NCBI GenBank assembly: GCA_014859615.1
Contig: JACUTX010000186.1
Span: 1 to 5,129 of the forward strand
Direction of reading: 5' to 3'
From: Desulfuromonadales bacterium
Lineage (GTDB): Bacteria > Desulfobacterota > Desulfuromonadia > Desulfuromonadales > UBA2294
DNA length: 5,129 bases
Below the pieces are notes generated by a model. The model saw only the letters and a list, made by a program, of their open reading frames with translations. It made no database searches and was not told the DNA's origin. This document shows, in pieces, positions 1-5,129 of the stretch. A program made the translations under genes and the position numbers. The number at the start of each line of letters is the position of its first letter. The first letter of the stretch is position 1.

Positions 1-35
1 ATGACACTCTTTCTTGAGTTTTTCTTATGATTCAC

Positions 36-54
36 AATAGTACTGAATAGTTAC
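36..54 (+). repeat. Short tandem direct repeat AATAGT, one helical turn apart
   Basis: AATAGTAC (36-43) and AATAGTTAC (46-54) repeat with a 10-base period, so both copies face the same side of the helix. They lie about 50-70 bases upstream of the first kinase start. This could be a regulator binding site for that gene, or chance in AT-rich DNA. A TTGAGT (14-19) followed 16 bases later by AATAGT (36-41) could also be read as a poor sigma-70 promoter, with 4 of 6 matches in each box. Confidence 0.25.
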
Positions 55-63
55 AGATTTTTT

Positions 64-75
64 AACAGGTCTGTT
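64..75. repeat. Small inverted repeat AACAG-GT-CTGTT upstream of first kinase
   Basis: AACAG (64-68) and CTGTT (71-75) are exact reverse complements with a 2-base centre. The site lies about 30 bases before the ATG of the first sensor kinase, where a repressor could block transcription or early elongation. Five-base arms are short enough to arise by chance, so it is only an operator candidate. Confidence 0.22.
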
Positions 76-91
76 TGACAATCAGATTTTC

Positions 92-97
92 AAGGTG
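92..97 (+). promoter_or_regulatory. Ribosome binding site that decides the first kinase start
   Basis: AAGGTG at 92-97 resembles a Shine-Dalgarno and lies 6 bases before ATG 104. The alternative in-frame start, GTG at 95, would sit inside this motif and has no purine-rich site of its own upstream. ATG 104 is therefore preferred. Confidence 0.6.
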
Positions 98-103
98 ACA
101 TGG

Positions 104-1618
104 ATGACGGTCTCTCTCGGCAAAAGATTTTTTATCTATACCGGCGTTGTACTGATTGCTGTTTTGTTTTTAGCTTTCGCGGCTCTTGAGCGTAATCAGT
201 CGCGTCAGTGGGAGACGTTTCTGCAGAGTCAAAATATCTCGTTTGCGCGTTTTGCAACCCCGGAAATTCTCAAGCAGTTCCGGGGGGCATTCCCTCCTTC
301 TGATGAGACACAACTCAGTTATGTTTATGATTTTTTAGGTTTTAACAGAGATCTGATCTTGTTTTCAATCTTCTCCCCAAGCGGCAAGGTTCTGTTTCAA
401 TCGGCACAATTCCCTGATTTTATCGATACGGTCTTATCTGAGTCTTTATTATCTGTCTCCGGCTTGCGCTTGAAAACGCCCCGCGTTTCAGTCCAGACAG
501 AACATCTTTTGAACAAGCAACGTGTGCTTGATCTTCTGGTCCCGGCTTTTGGGCCGACGGGCGAACATATTCTGTCTGTTCGCTATCTGGTCTCTTTTGA
601 TTTGATTGACCGCCGTCTGACCGATATGCGTGTTCAGTTCCTGAAAATAGGGGTTTTTGCGTTGCTGGGGGCGACTCTGCTGGCTGCTTTTGTGGCCAGA
701 CGGATTTCACGCCCTCTTGCAGAACTGGCCGTCGGTGCACGTGCTATCGGCCAAGGCGAACTTGCGACCCGTTCTGCTATTGAGCGCAATGATGAGATTG
801 GGGCATTGGCACGAGCTTTTAATGAAATGGCGGAGAGCCTCTGTTTAAGCCGTGCCGCGTTAACAGAAAAAAACTCTGCACTCTATCTGGCCAATGAAGA
901 GTTGAAACAGGTTCAGTCACAGTTGATTCGTTCGGAGAGGCTGGCGGCTATCGGTCAGCTTGCAGCGGGCGTGTCACATGAAATTGACAATCCGGTCGGT
1001 ATTATTCTTGGTTATGCAGAGCTGCTGAAGGAAGATCTTCAGGGTGATCCCCAGAAGGGTGCAGATTTACAGGCGATTATAGATGAATGTCATCGATGTC
1101 GCAGGATTACCGGCGGATTGCTCAGTTTTTCCAGAATACAGAGTGATTCACGCGAAGACGTCGATCTCTCTGTTTTGATTACAGACACAATCGCATCGCT
1201 TCAACCGCAGAAACTCTTCAGAAATGTGACATTTAAATTTGACCGTTCTGCATCAAAATTGCCTTGCACGGTTGCAGGTGATAGTGGTCGATTGCGTCAG
1301 GTTCTGGTCAATCTGTTTCTGAACGCTGCTCAGGCGATGCAGGGAGAGGGATCTATTGTTCTGTCGCTTGCAGTTCAATCCGACTTGCTCAGTCTGACCG
1401 TCTCGGACTCCGGTCCCGGGGTTGAGGATCAATTTCGCGAACAAATTTTTGAGCCATTTTTTTCAACCAAAGCGAGTGGCGAAGGGACCGGGCTTGGTCT
1501 CTCGCTCTGTCGCCGTCTGGTTGAAGATCATGGCGGAGAGTTAAGTCTGGAACCCAAAGCTGCGGCTGGCGCGTGTTTCAAATTGACTCTTCCGCTGGCA
1601 AAAGAAAAAACTCTTTGA
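104..1618 (+). CDS. Membrane sensor histidine kinase (periplasmic sensor, HAMP, HisKA, HATPase)
   Basis: Inner-membrane two-component kinase of 504 residues that should autophosphorylate on a histidine and pass the phosphate to a response regulator. Transmembrane helix 1 is about residues 9-28, a periplasmic domain of about 150 residues follows, and helix 2 is about 182-198. The periplasmic segment ILFSIFSPSGKVLFQS resembles a Cache/PDC core strand, but the family is not certain. HAMP spans about 199-251 (Pro204, DEIG at 230-233), followed by a coiled-coil linker. The HisKA phospho-acceptor is His292 in VSHEIDNP. The ATPase domain has the N box (NLFLNAAQAM, Asn403 and Asn407), G1 box DSGPG (435-439), F box FEPFFSTK (449-456) and G2 box GEGTGLGL (459-466), so it looks catalytically intact. 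There is no receiver or PAS domain. The H box has HEID where HEIN is commonest in NtrB-like kinases. No response regulator adjoins it in the window; the partner may lie upstream or elsewhere. The ligand is unknown. Confidence 0.95.
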   Translation: MTVSLGKRFFIYTGVVLIAVLFLAFAALERNQSRQWETFLQSQNISFARFATPEILKQFRGAFPPSDETQLSYVYDFLGFNRDLILFSIFSPSGKVLFQSAQFPDFIDTVLSESLLSVSGLRLKTPRVSVQTEHLLNKQRVLDLLVPAFGPTGEHILSVRYLVSFDLIDRRLTDMRVQFLKIGVFALLGATLLAAFVARRISRPLAELAVGARAIGQGELATRSAIERNDEIGALARAFNEMAESLCLSRAALTEKNSALYLANEELKQVQSQLIRSERLAAIGQLAAGVSHEIDNPVGIILGYAELLKEDLQGDPQKGADLQAIIDECHRCRRITGGLLSFSRIQSDSREDVDLSVLITDTIASLQPQKLFRNVTFKFDRSASKLPCTVAGDSGRLRQVLVNLFLNAAQAMQGEGSIVLSLAVQSDLLSLTVSDSGPGVEDQFREQIFEPFFSTKASGEGTGLGLSLCRRLVEDHGGELSLEPKAAAGACFKLTLPLAKEKTL

Positions 1619-1644
1619 CATTGGTCGATACGATTCTTTAGGAT
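1615..1644 (+). promoter_or_regulatory. Candidate sigma-70 promoter for ispB
   Basis: A perfect -35 box TTGACA (1615-1620) overlaps the kinase stop codon. It is followed after 18 bases by TAGGAT (1639-1644), which matches TATAAT at 4 of 6 positions. A transcript would start near 1651, giving a leader of about 75 bases before ispB. The -10 box is mediocre, so confidence is moderate. It would let the housekeeping synthase be transcribed independently of the kinase. Confidence 0.4.
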
Positions 1645-1689
1645 GAACGCAATTTTGCGGGTAAATATCGTTTTCTTTAGTTGATTGGG

Positions 1690-1702
1690 CGACATTATGT
1701 CG
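1690..1702. promoter_or_regulatory. 13-base palindrome in the ispB leader (operator candidate)
   Basis: CGACAT-T-ATGTCG is a perfect inverted repeat with 6-base arms and a single central base. It lies 23 bases before the ispB ATG and downstream of the candidate promoter. A dimeric repressor bound here could act as a roadblock. As RNA, the one-base loop makes a stable hairpin unlikely, so a DNA site is the better reading. The regulator is unknown. Confidence 0.35.
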
Positions 1703-1725
1703 GGTTCGATCCTGAGTGATGAATA

Positions 1726-2694
1726 ATGGAACGCGTTCTCAGTTTATTACAAGATGATCTCAAGCGGGTAGAAGAACAGTTCAAACGCGATCTCGACTCA
1801 GATGTCTATTTGATTCGCAAGGTTGGCGAGTACGTATTTGCCAGTGGTGGCAAGCGGATTCGTCCCATGCTTCTTCTTTTGTCGTCGCGTCTTGCCGGGT
1901 ACAAAGGGGATCAGAATATCGGGCTTGCCAGTGTTGTGGAGTTTATTCATACGGCAACTTTACTGCATGATGATGTTGTCGACAGTGCTGTACTACGTCG
2001 GGGACAGGAGTCGGCCAATGCCGTCTGGGGGAACGAAGCCTCTGTTCTTGTCGGTGATTTCCTCTTCGCTAAATCTTTCTCTATAATGGTGCGCGTTGGG
2101 GATCTTGAGATTTTGCAGACCTTGTCTGATGCAACAACGCAGATGGCAGAAGGTGAAGTTTTACAACTGATCAGTACCTGTGATCTCGATCTGGATGAAT
2201 CCCGTTACCTGAATGTTATTCGAGATAAGACGGCCGTACTGATATCGGCTGCCTGCCGTGTTGGTGCTGTACTCGGTGGCCTCGTGGGGGAAGAAAAAGA
2301 GGCTTTATCACGTTACGGGATGGATATCGGGATTGCATTCCAGTTGATGGATGATGCTCTCGATTATGTTTCTGAAGAGGCTGATTTCGGCAAGGTGAAA
2401 GGTCATGATCTGGAAGAAGGGAAGATGACCCTGCCGTTGATCCATGTCTTGCGTCAATGCACCGTTGCGGAGCGCTCTGCACTCTCGGACATCGTGGAAA
2501 AAGAGATTCTCGGAAATGATGATCTTCACTATGTGACAACACTTATCGATAAGTATGACGGTATAACCTACACCCGTAATCGTGCGACGGAACTGGCCCT
2601 TGGAGCGAAACAGCAGCTGCAGCTATTCCCTGCTTCCGAAGTTCGTGATGCACTGGAGATTGTTGCCGACTATGTCGTCAGCCGACGTAAGTGA
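1726..2694 (+). CDS. ispB: Long-chain polyprenyl diphosphate synthase (octaprenyl type)
   Basis: All-E polyprenyl diphosphate synthase that condenses isopentenyl diphosphate onto allylic primers to build the C40-class side chain of menaquinone or ubiquinone. Its 322 residues match the usual IspB length (about 323). Visible motifs are GGKRIRP (41-47, diphosphate binding), the first aspartate-rich motif DDVVD (82-86) followed by LRRG (90-93), and the second motif DDALD (209-213) in GIAFQLMDDALDY, then FGKVKGHDLEEGKMTLP (221-237). The first motif is DDxxD without the two-residue insertion of bacterial farnesyl diphosphate synthases. The residues just before it are small (Ala77, Thr78), as in long-chain enzymes; FIHTATLLHDDVVD closely resembles E. 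coli IspB. Exact chain length cannot be read from sequence; C40 is inferred from likely MK-8 usage. The ribosome site is weak (GAG at 1714-1716), but the N-terminus fits the family. It acts in the cytoplasm and supplies electron-transport quinone. Confidence 0.95.
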   Translation: MERVLSLLQDDLKRVEEQFKRDLDSDVYLIRKVGEYVFASGGKRIRPMLLLLSSRLAGYKGDQNIGLASVVEFIHTATLLHDDVVDSAVLRRGQESANAVWGNEASVLVGDFLFAKSFSIMVRVGDLEILQTLSDATTQMAEGEVLQLISTCDLDLDESRYLNVIRDKTAVLISAACRVGAVLGGLVGEEKEALSRYGMDIGIAFQLMDDALDYVSEEADFGKVKGHDLEEGKMTLPLIHVLRQCTVAERSALSDIVEKEILGNDDLHYVTTLIDKYDGITYTRNRATELALGAKQQLQLFPASEVRDALEIVADYVVSRRK

Positions 2695-2807
2695 TATTTA
2701 TGTTATTACGCACAACTCCTCAGTCTTTTTGCTTAAACGATCTATTTCATATTAGTTTTTTGTAGCTGTTCCTTTTTGTTTTCAGTCAGTTATGTAATTT
2801 TTTTTGT
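2695..2807 (+). other. AT-rich intergenic stretch upstream of the sigma-54 promoter
   Basis: This T-rich segment between the ispB stop and the -24 box holds no supported gene and no convincing GC-rich terminator hairpin. It is where an enhancer-binding protein would be expected to bind for the downstream sigma-54 promoter, but I found no clear long palindrome. The T tract at 2798-2805 could contribute DNA bending. TTGCTT (2729-2734) with TATTAG (2750-2755) has a 15-base spacer and is a poor sigma-70 match. Confidence 0.35.
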
Positions 2808-2824
2808 TTGGCAGGGAACTTGCT
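2808..2824 (+). promoter_or_regulatory. Sigma-54 (RpoN) -24/-12 promoter for the 76-residue gene
   Basis: TTGGCAGGGAACTTGCT matches the consensus YTGGCACGRNNNTTGCW at every defined position except one (G for C at 2814). The invariant GG (2810-2811) and GC (2822-2823) are separated by the required 10 bases. Transcription should start near 2835, leaving a leader of about 50 bases before ATG 2885. Sigma-54 promoters need an AAA+ enhancer-binding activator, so the gene is presumably induced by a specific signal rather than constitutive. The activator is not in the window. Confidence 0.75.
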
Positions 2825-2873
2825 GTTAACTCTTCCGTCGCGATCATGCGTGGGGTATGACGATGTTCTCAAA

Positions 2874-2880
2874 GGGAGGG
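2874..2880 (+). promoter_or_regulatory. Strong ribosome binding site of the 76-residue gene
   Basis: GGGAGGG ends 4 bases before ATG 2885 and is by far the best Shine-Dalgarno in the window. It fixes the start of the small gene and supports it being a real, well-translated protein. Confidence 0.75.
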
Positions 2881-2884
2881 TGGT

Positions 2885-3115
2885 ATGTCAGCTGAAATTT
2901 TTGTACATAAATGTGAATTTCCGATAGAGAATGATCGTTATGAAATTATTGTCTACTGTCGCCCTGACGGCAGTCACGTCGCCAAAACGGTTCTCAACGC
3001 CTGTGATATTATCATTAATGATGGTTCGACCCTCGATGAGGTTCTGAAAAAACATAAGGAGTTGTTGCCGTTGGCGATCAACTCACGTCGTCTTTTTCCT
3101 CGGTCGCGGCATTGA
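2885..3115 (+). CDS. Small protein of unknown function under a sigma-54 promoter
   Basis: This 76-residue protein is not one I can name. It has no signal peptide or membrane segment, so it is probably cytoplasmic. The first two thirds look like beta strands (EIFVHKCEF, YEIIVYCRPDG, SHVAKTVL, CDIIIND), followed by one amphipathic helix (STLDEVLKKHKELLPLAI) and a basic tail (RRLFPRSRH). Three cysteines, Cys10, Cys25 and Cys40, are spaced exactly 15 apart but form no classical metal motif. The strand-strand-strand-helix order with a D/N-G-STLDE turn vaguely recalls HicB-type partial RNase H folds, but no toxin partner is adjacent and the resemblance is weak. Evidence that it is a gene: a strong ribosome site, a near-consensus sigma-54 promoter and gene-like composition. 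It stands alone between ispB and a sensor kinase, with 190 and 272 bases of flanking space. A regulatory or adaptor role is possible but unproven. Confidence 0.8.
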   Translation: MSAEIFVHKCEFPIENDRYEIIVYCRPDGSHVAKTVLNACDIIINDGSTLDEVLKKHKELLPLAINSRRLFPRSRH

Positions 3116-3250
3116 TTCAAGATCTTTTTTCGTCACTTTTAATCCCCTTCTGTTACAGCATGCGGTCTGCAACAATTGCCTTTGTTCAATGTCGGTTCTT
3201 CACCCCTTTTTCTCGCAACAGCGTCCGCCTGCATGTTGTGCGGTATGAGC
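3116..3250 (+). other. Intergenic segment after the small gene, no gene found
   Basis: No supported coding or RNA gene is visible here. Small inverted repeats occur: AACAA (3171-3175) with TTGTT (3182-3186), and CAACA (3217-3221) with TGTTG (3235-3239). Their stems of about 5 bp are too weak to call. The T run after the palindrome AAGATCTT (3119-3126) has no proper stem in front of it, so no terminator is assigned directly behind the small gene. Confidence 0.35.
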
Positions 3251-3276
3251 GGGGTGCTGAATAATCACCTTTTTTT
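3251..3276 (+). terminator. Weak intrinsic-terminator-like hairpin with T run
   Basis: GGTG (3253-3256) can pair with CACC (3266-3269), extended by two G-U pairs at the base, around a 9-base loop. A run of seven T follows at 3270-3276. The stem is short, so termination may be partial. Its position, about 135 bases after the small gene and before the second kinase, fits ending the sigma-54 transcript. It overlaps the inverted repeat at 3275-3298. Confidence 0.3.
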
Positions 3277-3298
3277 GTAAAATACCCTTTTTTTACAA
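3275..3298. repeat. Perfect 8-bp inverted repeat TTGTAAAA-N8-TTTTACAA
   Basis: TTGTAAAA (3275-3282) and TTTTACAA (3291-3298) are exact reverse complements separated by 8 bases, giving centres 16 bases apart. This spacing suits a dimeric DNA-binding protein. It lies about 90 bases upstream of the second kinase start. It could be an operator for that gene, or a hairpin forming part of a terminator region. It is AT-rich, so chance is possible. Confidence 0.4.
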
Positions 3299-3375
3299 GC
3301 GTACGGCAGCAGATTGGCTGTCTGCCAGATATCCTTTGGTTTTTGTTTGTCTCCCTTTTGCCCTTATTTTACGGT

Positions 3376-3381
3376 TATACT
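3376..3381 (+). promoter_or_regulatory. TATACT -10 box directly before the second kinase start
   Basis: TATACT matches TATAAT at 5 of 6 positions and ends 6 bases before ATG 3388, so transcription would begin at or next to the start codon. No Shine-Dalgarno precedes this ATG, which agrees with a leaderless mRNA. The -35 region (CCCTTT at 3353-3358) is poor, which keeps confidence low. Confidence 0.3.
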
Positions 3382-3387
3382 CAAAAA

Positions 3388-5129
3388 ATGCGACGACTTA
3401 ATCTCAGAAAAAGGGTTCTTTTCGCTTTTCTGGCCCTCTCATTAATCCCTTTGATTCTCTTCTCTGTGAATTCGAATCGAAGTCTGCAAAATGTTGAAGA
3501 ACTGTTGCGGCAGAATGCGGCCGATGCGCTCGACGCTCAAGCTGCACATGCTCTGACCTTGCGCGCTGAGAACGTGGCGCGAAGCGTTTCGACACTCCTG
3601 CACGATATCGAGGGTGATCTTGCGAGTCTCGTGCTGCTTCACCCCACAGTAAAAACTTATCTCGATTTTGCTCGCCTTCATTTTCGTCCGGTCTGGTATC
3701 GGGGTGGAACAAATACAGATCCGCAGGAAATCAGAGAGCTGTTACCACTTTACGAGGAGATCTCTTATGTCGATCGAAACGGAGTGGAGCAAATTCGTGT
3801 CGTGAATGGGGTGTTGAGTCGGCAACTGCGTGACGTTTCAGACCCCGCGAATACAACCTATTTGATAGAAGACTATTTTTTGCGTTCTCGCGAGCTTTCA
3901 GCCGGAGAAGTTTATGCATCTCACCTGTACGGTTGGCATGTGAGTAAACAGCAGCAACTCGGTGAGGCATTAAACCCGGAAACCGCAATTGAAGGGGAGC
4001 GTTATCGGGGGGTGATCCGTTTTTCGACTCCGATCTTCGATGAATCCGGCGCATTTGATGGCCTTGTCGTCCTCTCTCTCGATCATCGGCACCTGATGGA
4101 ATTTACCCAACACATCACACCGACCGAAGAAGATTTTGTTCTTTTTCCATCTTACGACAGTGGTAATTATGCCTTTATGTTCGACGATGAAGGGTGGATG
4201 ATCACCCATCCGAAATATTGGGATATCAGAGGTCTTGATCAAGATGGGCGGCTCTATTTCCCTTATTCTGAAAATTCTTCCCCCGAGCAGATTGAATCGG
4301 GACGGATTCCGTTTAATCTGTTCCATGCCGGATTTGTACATACCAACTACCCTGAAGCGGCCAAAGCGGTCCTCTCGGGCCGTTCAGGTGTTGTCGATGT
4401 GACGAACATTGGTGGATCCCGCAAGATCATGGCTTACGCCCCTATTTTTTATAAAAGTGGTGTTTATGCAAAAACCGGGGTGTTTGGCGGCATTACCATC
4501 GGCGCAGAAGTTAAACAGTTTCACAAAGCAGCCGCTTCGGCGTCCGAGGTCATCCGTCATGAAATGGCTCGTTTTTCTCGCGGTTCGACGCTGATGATTG
4601 TATTGACTGGACTGACGGTCTTTCTGGTTGCTTTACAAATATCAGGAAATATTACCGGGCCGTTACATGCTCTGATTGAGGGGACACGGAGCATGGCACG
4701 TGGTCGCCAGGTATCTGAAATTAAAGTCGACAGTCACGATGAAATTGGTGAGTTGGCTGATTCTTTCAATATTATGGCGCGGGAACTGAATGAGAGACGT
4801 GCTCGTCTGCTCCGTTCTTTGCGCGATTTGAGACGGTCTCGTCTGGAAATTCTTCAAGAGCGTAATTTTAAAGAGACGATCTTTGAACATGTGGAAATGG
4901 GGATATTGACCCTTGATGCTGAAAAAAAATTAACGTCCTGTAATGGCCCGGCGGTCAGAATGCTTGGGGGGGTCCATGAACGATTGAATCAGCCTCTCGA
5001 TCAGGTTTTGTCAGCCTGGCCTGAGTTGCTTCAACCGCTGCATGAAGGACTACGTTCCATTGGTCACCCGTCATGGAATCGTTATGTTGAAGTAGGTCGA
5101 GAGGCAGGCGTCCGGATCTATCGTCTGGC
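3388..5129 (+). CDS. Sensor histidine kinase, N-terminal part (double Cache, HAMP, PAS); truncated by window end
   Basis: The reading frame stays open for 580 codons to the window edge. The N-terminus MRRLNLRKRVLFAFLALSLI has positive residues followed by transmembrane helix 1 (about 10-27), typical of an inner-membrane receptor. About 370 periplasmic residues follow, with two repeats of Cache/PDC-like character: YVDRNGVEQIRV (127-138) to FSTPIFDESGAFDGLVVLSLD (212 on), and YAFMFDDEGWMITHP (261-275) to MAYAPIFY (348-355) and GGITIGAEV. This suggests a double Cache domain binding a small extracellular ligand. Helix 2 is about 400-417, HAMP about 418-470 (Pro425, DEIGELADSFNIM from 451), then a coiled coil and the start of a PAS domain (about 494 on: ETIFEHVEMGILTLD). 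The HisKA and ATPase domains are not in the window, so kinase identity is inferred; a diguanylate cyclase or chemoreceptor output is possible but less likely with this HAMP-PAS layout. ATG 3388 is chosen because it begins the membrane anchor; an in-frame stop lies at 3262, and no Shine-Dalgarno is present. Confidence 0.85.
   Translation, partial: MRRLNLRKRVLFAFLALSLIPLILFSVNSNRSLQNVEELLRQNAADALDAQAAHALTLRAENVARSVSTLLHDIEGDLASLVLLHPTVKTYLDFARLHFRPVWYRGGTNTDPQEIRELLPLYEEISYVDRNGVEQIRVVNGVLSRQLRDVSDPANTTYLIEDYFLRSRELSAGEVYASHLYGWHVSKQQQLGEALNPETAIEGERYRGVIRFSTPIFDESGAFDGLVVLSLDHRHLMEFTQHITPTEEDFVLFPSYDSGNYAFMFDDEGWMITHPKYWDIRGLDQDGRLYFPYSENSSPEQIESGRIPFNLFHAGFVHTNYPEAAKAVLSGRSGVVDVTNIGGSRKIMAYAPIFYKSGVYAKTGVFGGITIGAEVKQFHKAAASASEVIRHEMARFSRGSTLMIVLTGLTVFLVALQISGNITGPLHALIEGTRSMARGRQVSEIKVDSHDEIGELADSFNIMARELNERRARLLRSLRDLRRSRLEILQERNFKETIFEHVEMGILTLDAEKKLTSCNGPAVRMLGGVHERLNQPLDQVLSAWPELLQPLHEGLRSIGHPSWNRYVEVGREAGVRIYRL

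Noticed and set aside
1..30. ATG at position 1 with a stop at 28-30 as a peptide or the tail of an upstream gene
   Set aside because: All three plus frames stop within 30 bases and nothing distinguishes a coding end from intergenic sequence.
75..103. TTGACA at 75-80 as the -35 box of the first kinase promoter
   Set aside because: With 16-18 base spacing the -10 would fall on CACATG-like sequence at the start codon with no resemblance to TATAAT.
2216..2542. Minus-strand open frames within ispB
   Set aside because: They overlap the conserved second aspartate-rich region of the synthase and have low-complexity, shadow-like translations.
3303..3319. GG-N10-GC pattern upstream of the second kinase, read as a second sigma-54 promoter
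   Set aside because: The spacing fits and GGCA plus GCT match, but the -24 box (CGGCAGC) and -12 box (TGGCT) together carry several mismatches to consensus, far worse than the site at 2808.
3314..3326. TGGC-TGTCT-GCCA mini-hairpin as terminator or operator
   Set aside because: The 4-bp stem has no T run directly behind it, and the arms are too short to be distinguished from chance.
3970..4341. Minus-strand open frame of 123 codons
   Set aside because: It lies wholly inside the second kinase, whose plus-strand frame has clear membrane, Cache-like and HAMP features; no ribosome site or family likeness supports the reverse frame.

Overview
The window holds four plus-strand protein genes in the same orientation: a complete membrane sensor histidine kinase (104-1618), a complete long-chain polyprenyl diphosphate synthase of the IspB type (1726-2694), a 76-residue protein of unknown function (2885-3115), and a second, larger membrane sensor kinase (3388 to the window end) whose kinase core lies beyond the edge. 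No RNA genes, mobile elements or CRISPR arrays are visible. The gaps between genes (107, 190 and 272 bases) suggest separate transcription units rather than one tight operon.

The organism is probably a Gram-negative anaerobe of the Desulfuromonadia (Geobacter/Desulfuromonas/Pelobacter group). This is an inference from an IspB-like synthase suited to menaquinone side chains, dense histidine kinases with periplasmic sensor domains, a near-consensus sigma-54 promoter and moderate G+C. No taxonomic marker gene is present.

Region by region: 1-103 is an upstream control region with short repeats and a ribosome site that favours ATG 104 over an upstream GTG. The kinase gene ends inside a candidate sigma-70 promoter for ispB, whose leader carries a 13-base palindrome. 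After ispB comes an AT-rich 113-base stretch, then a sigma-54 (-24/-12) promoter at 2808-2824 that matches the consensus at all but one defined position. It lies 60 bases upstream of the start of the 76-residue gene, which has a strong Shine-Dalgarno. The 272-base gap after that gene holds a weak terminator-like hairpin, an 8-bp perfect inverted repeat, and a TATACT box placed so that the second kinase mRNA may be leaderless.

Functional picture: the synthase is housekeeping, making the quinone tail. The two kinases are separate signalling inputs; neither has its response regulator in the window. The most interesting item is the small sigma-54-controlled gene of unknown function between ispB and the second kinase. 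An enhancer-binding response regulator acting with one of these kinases could control it, but no such regulator is visible here.
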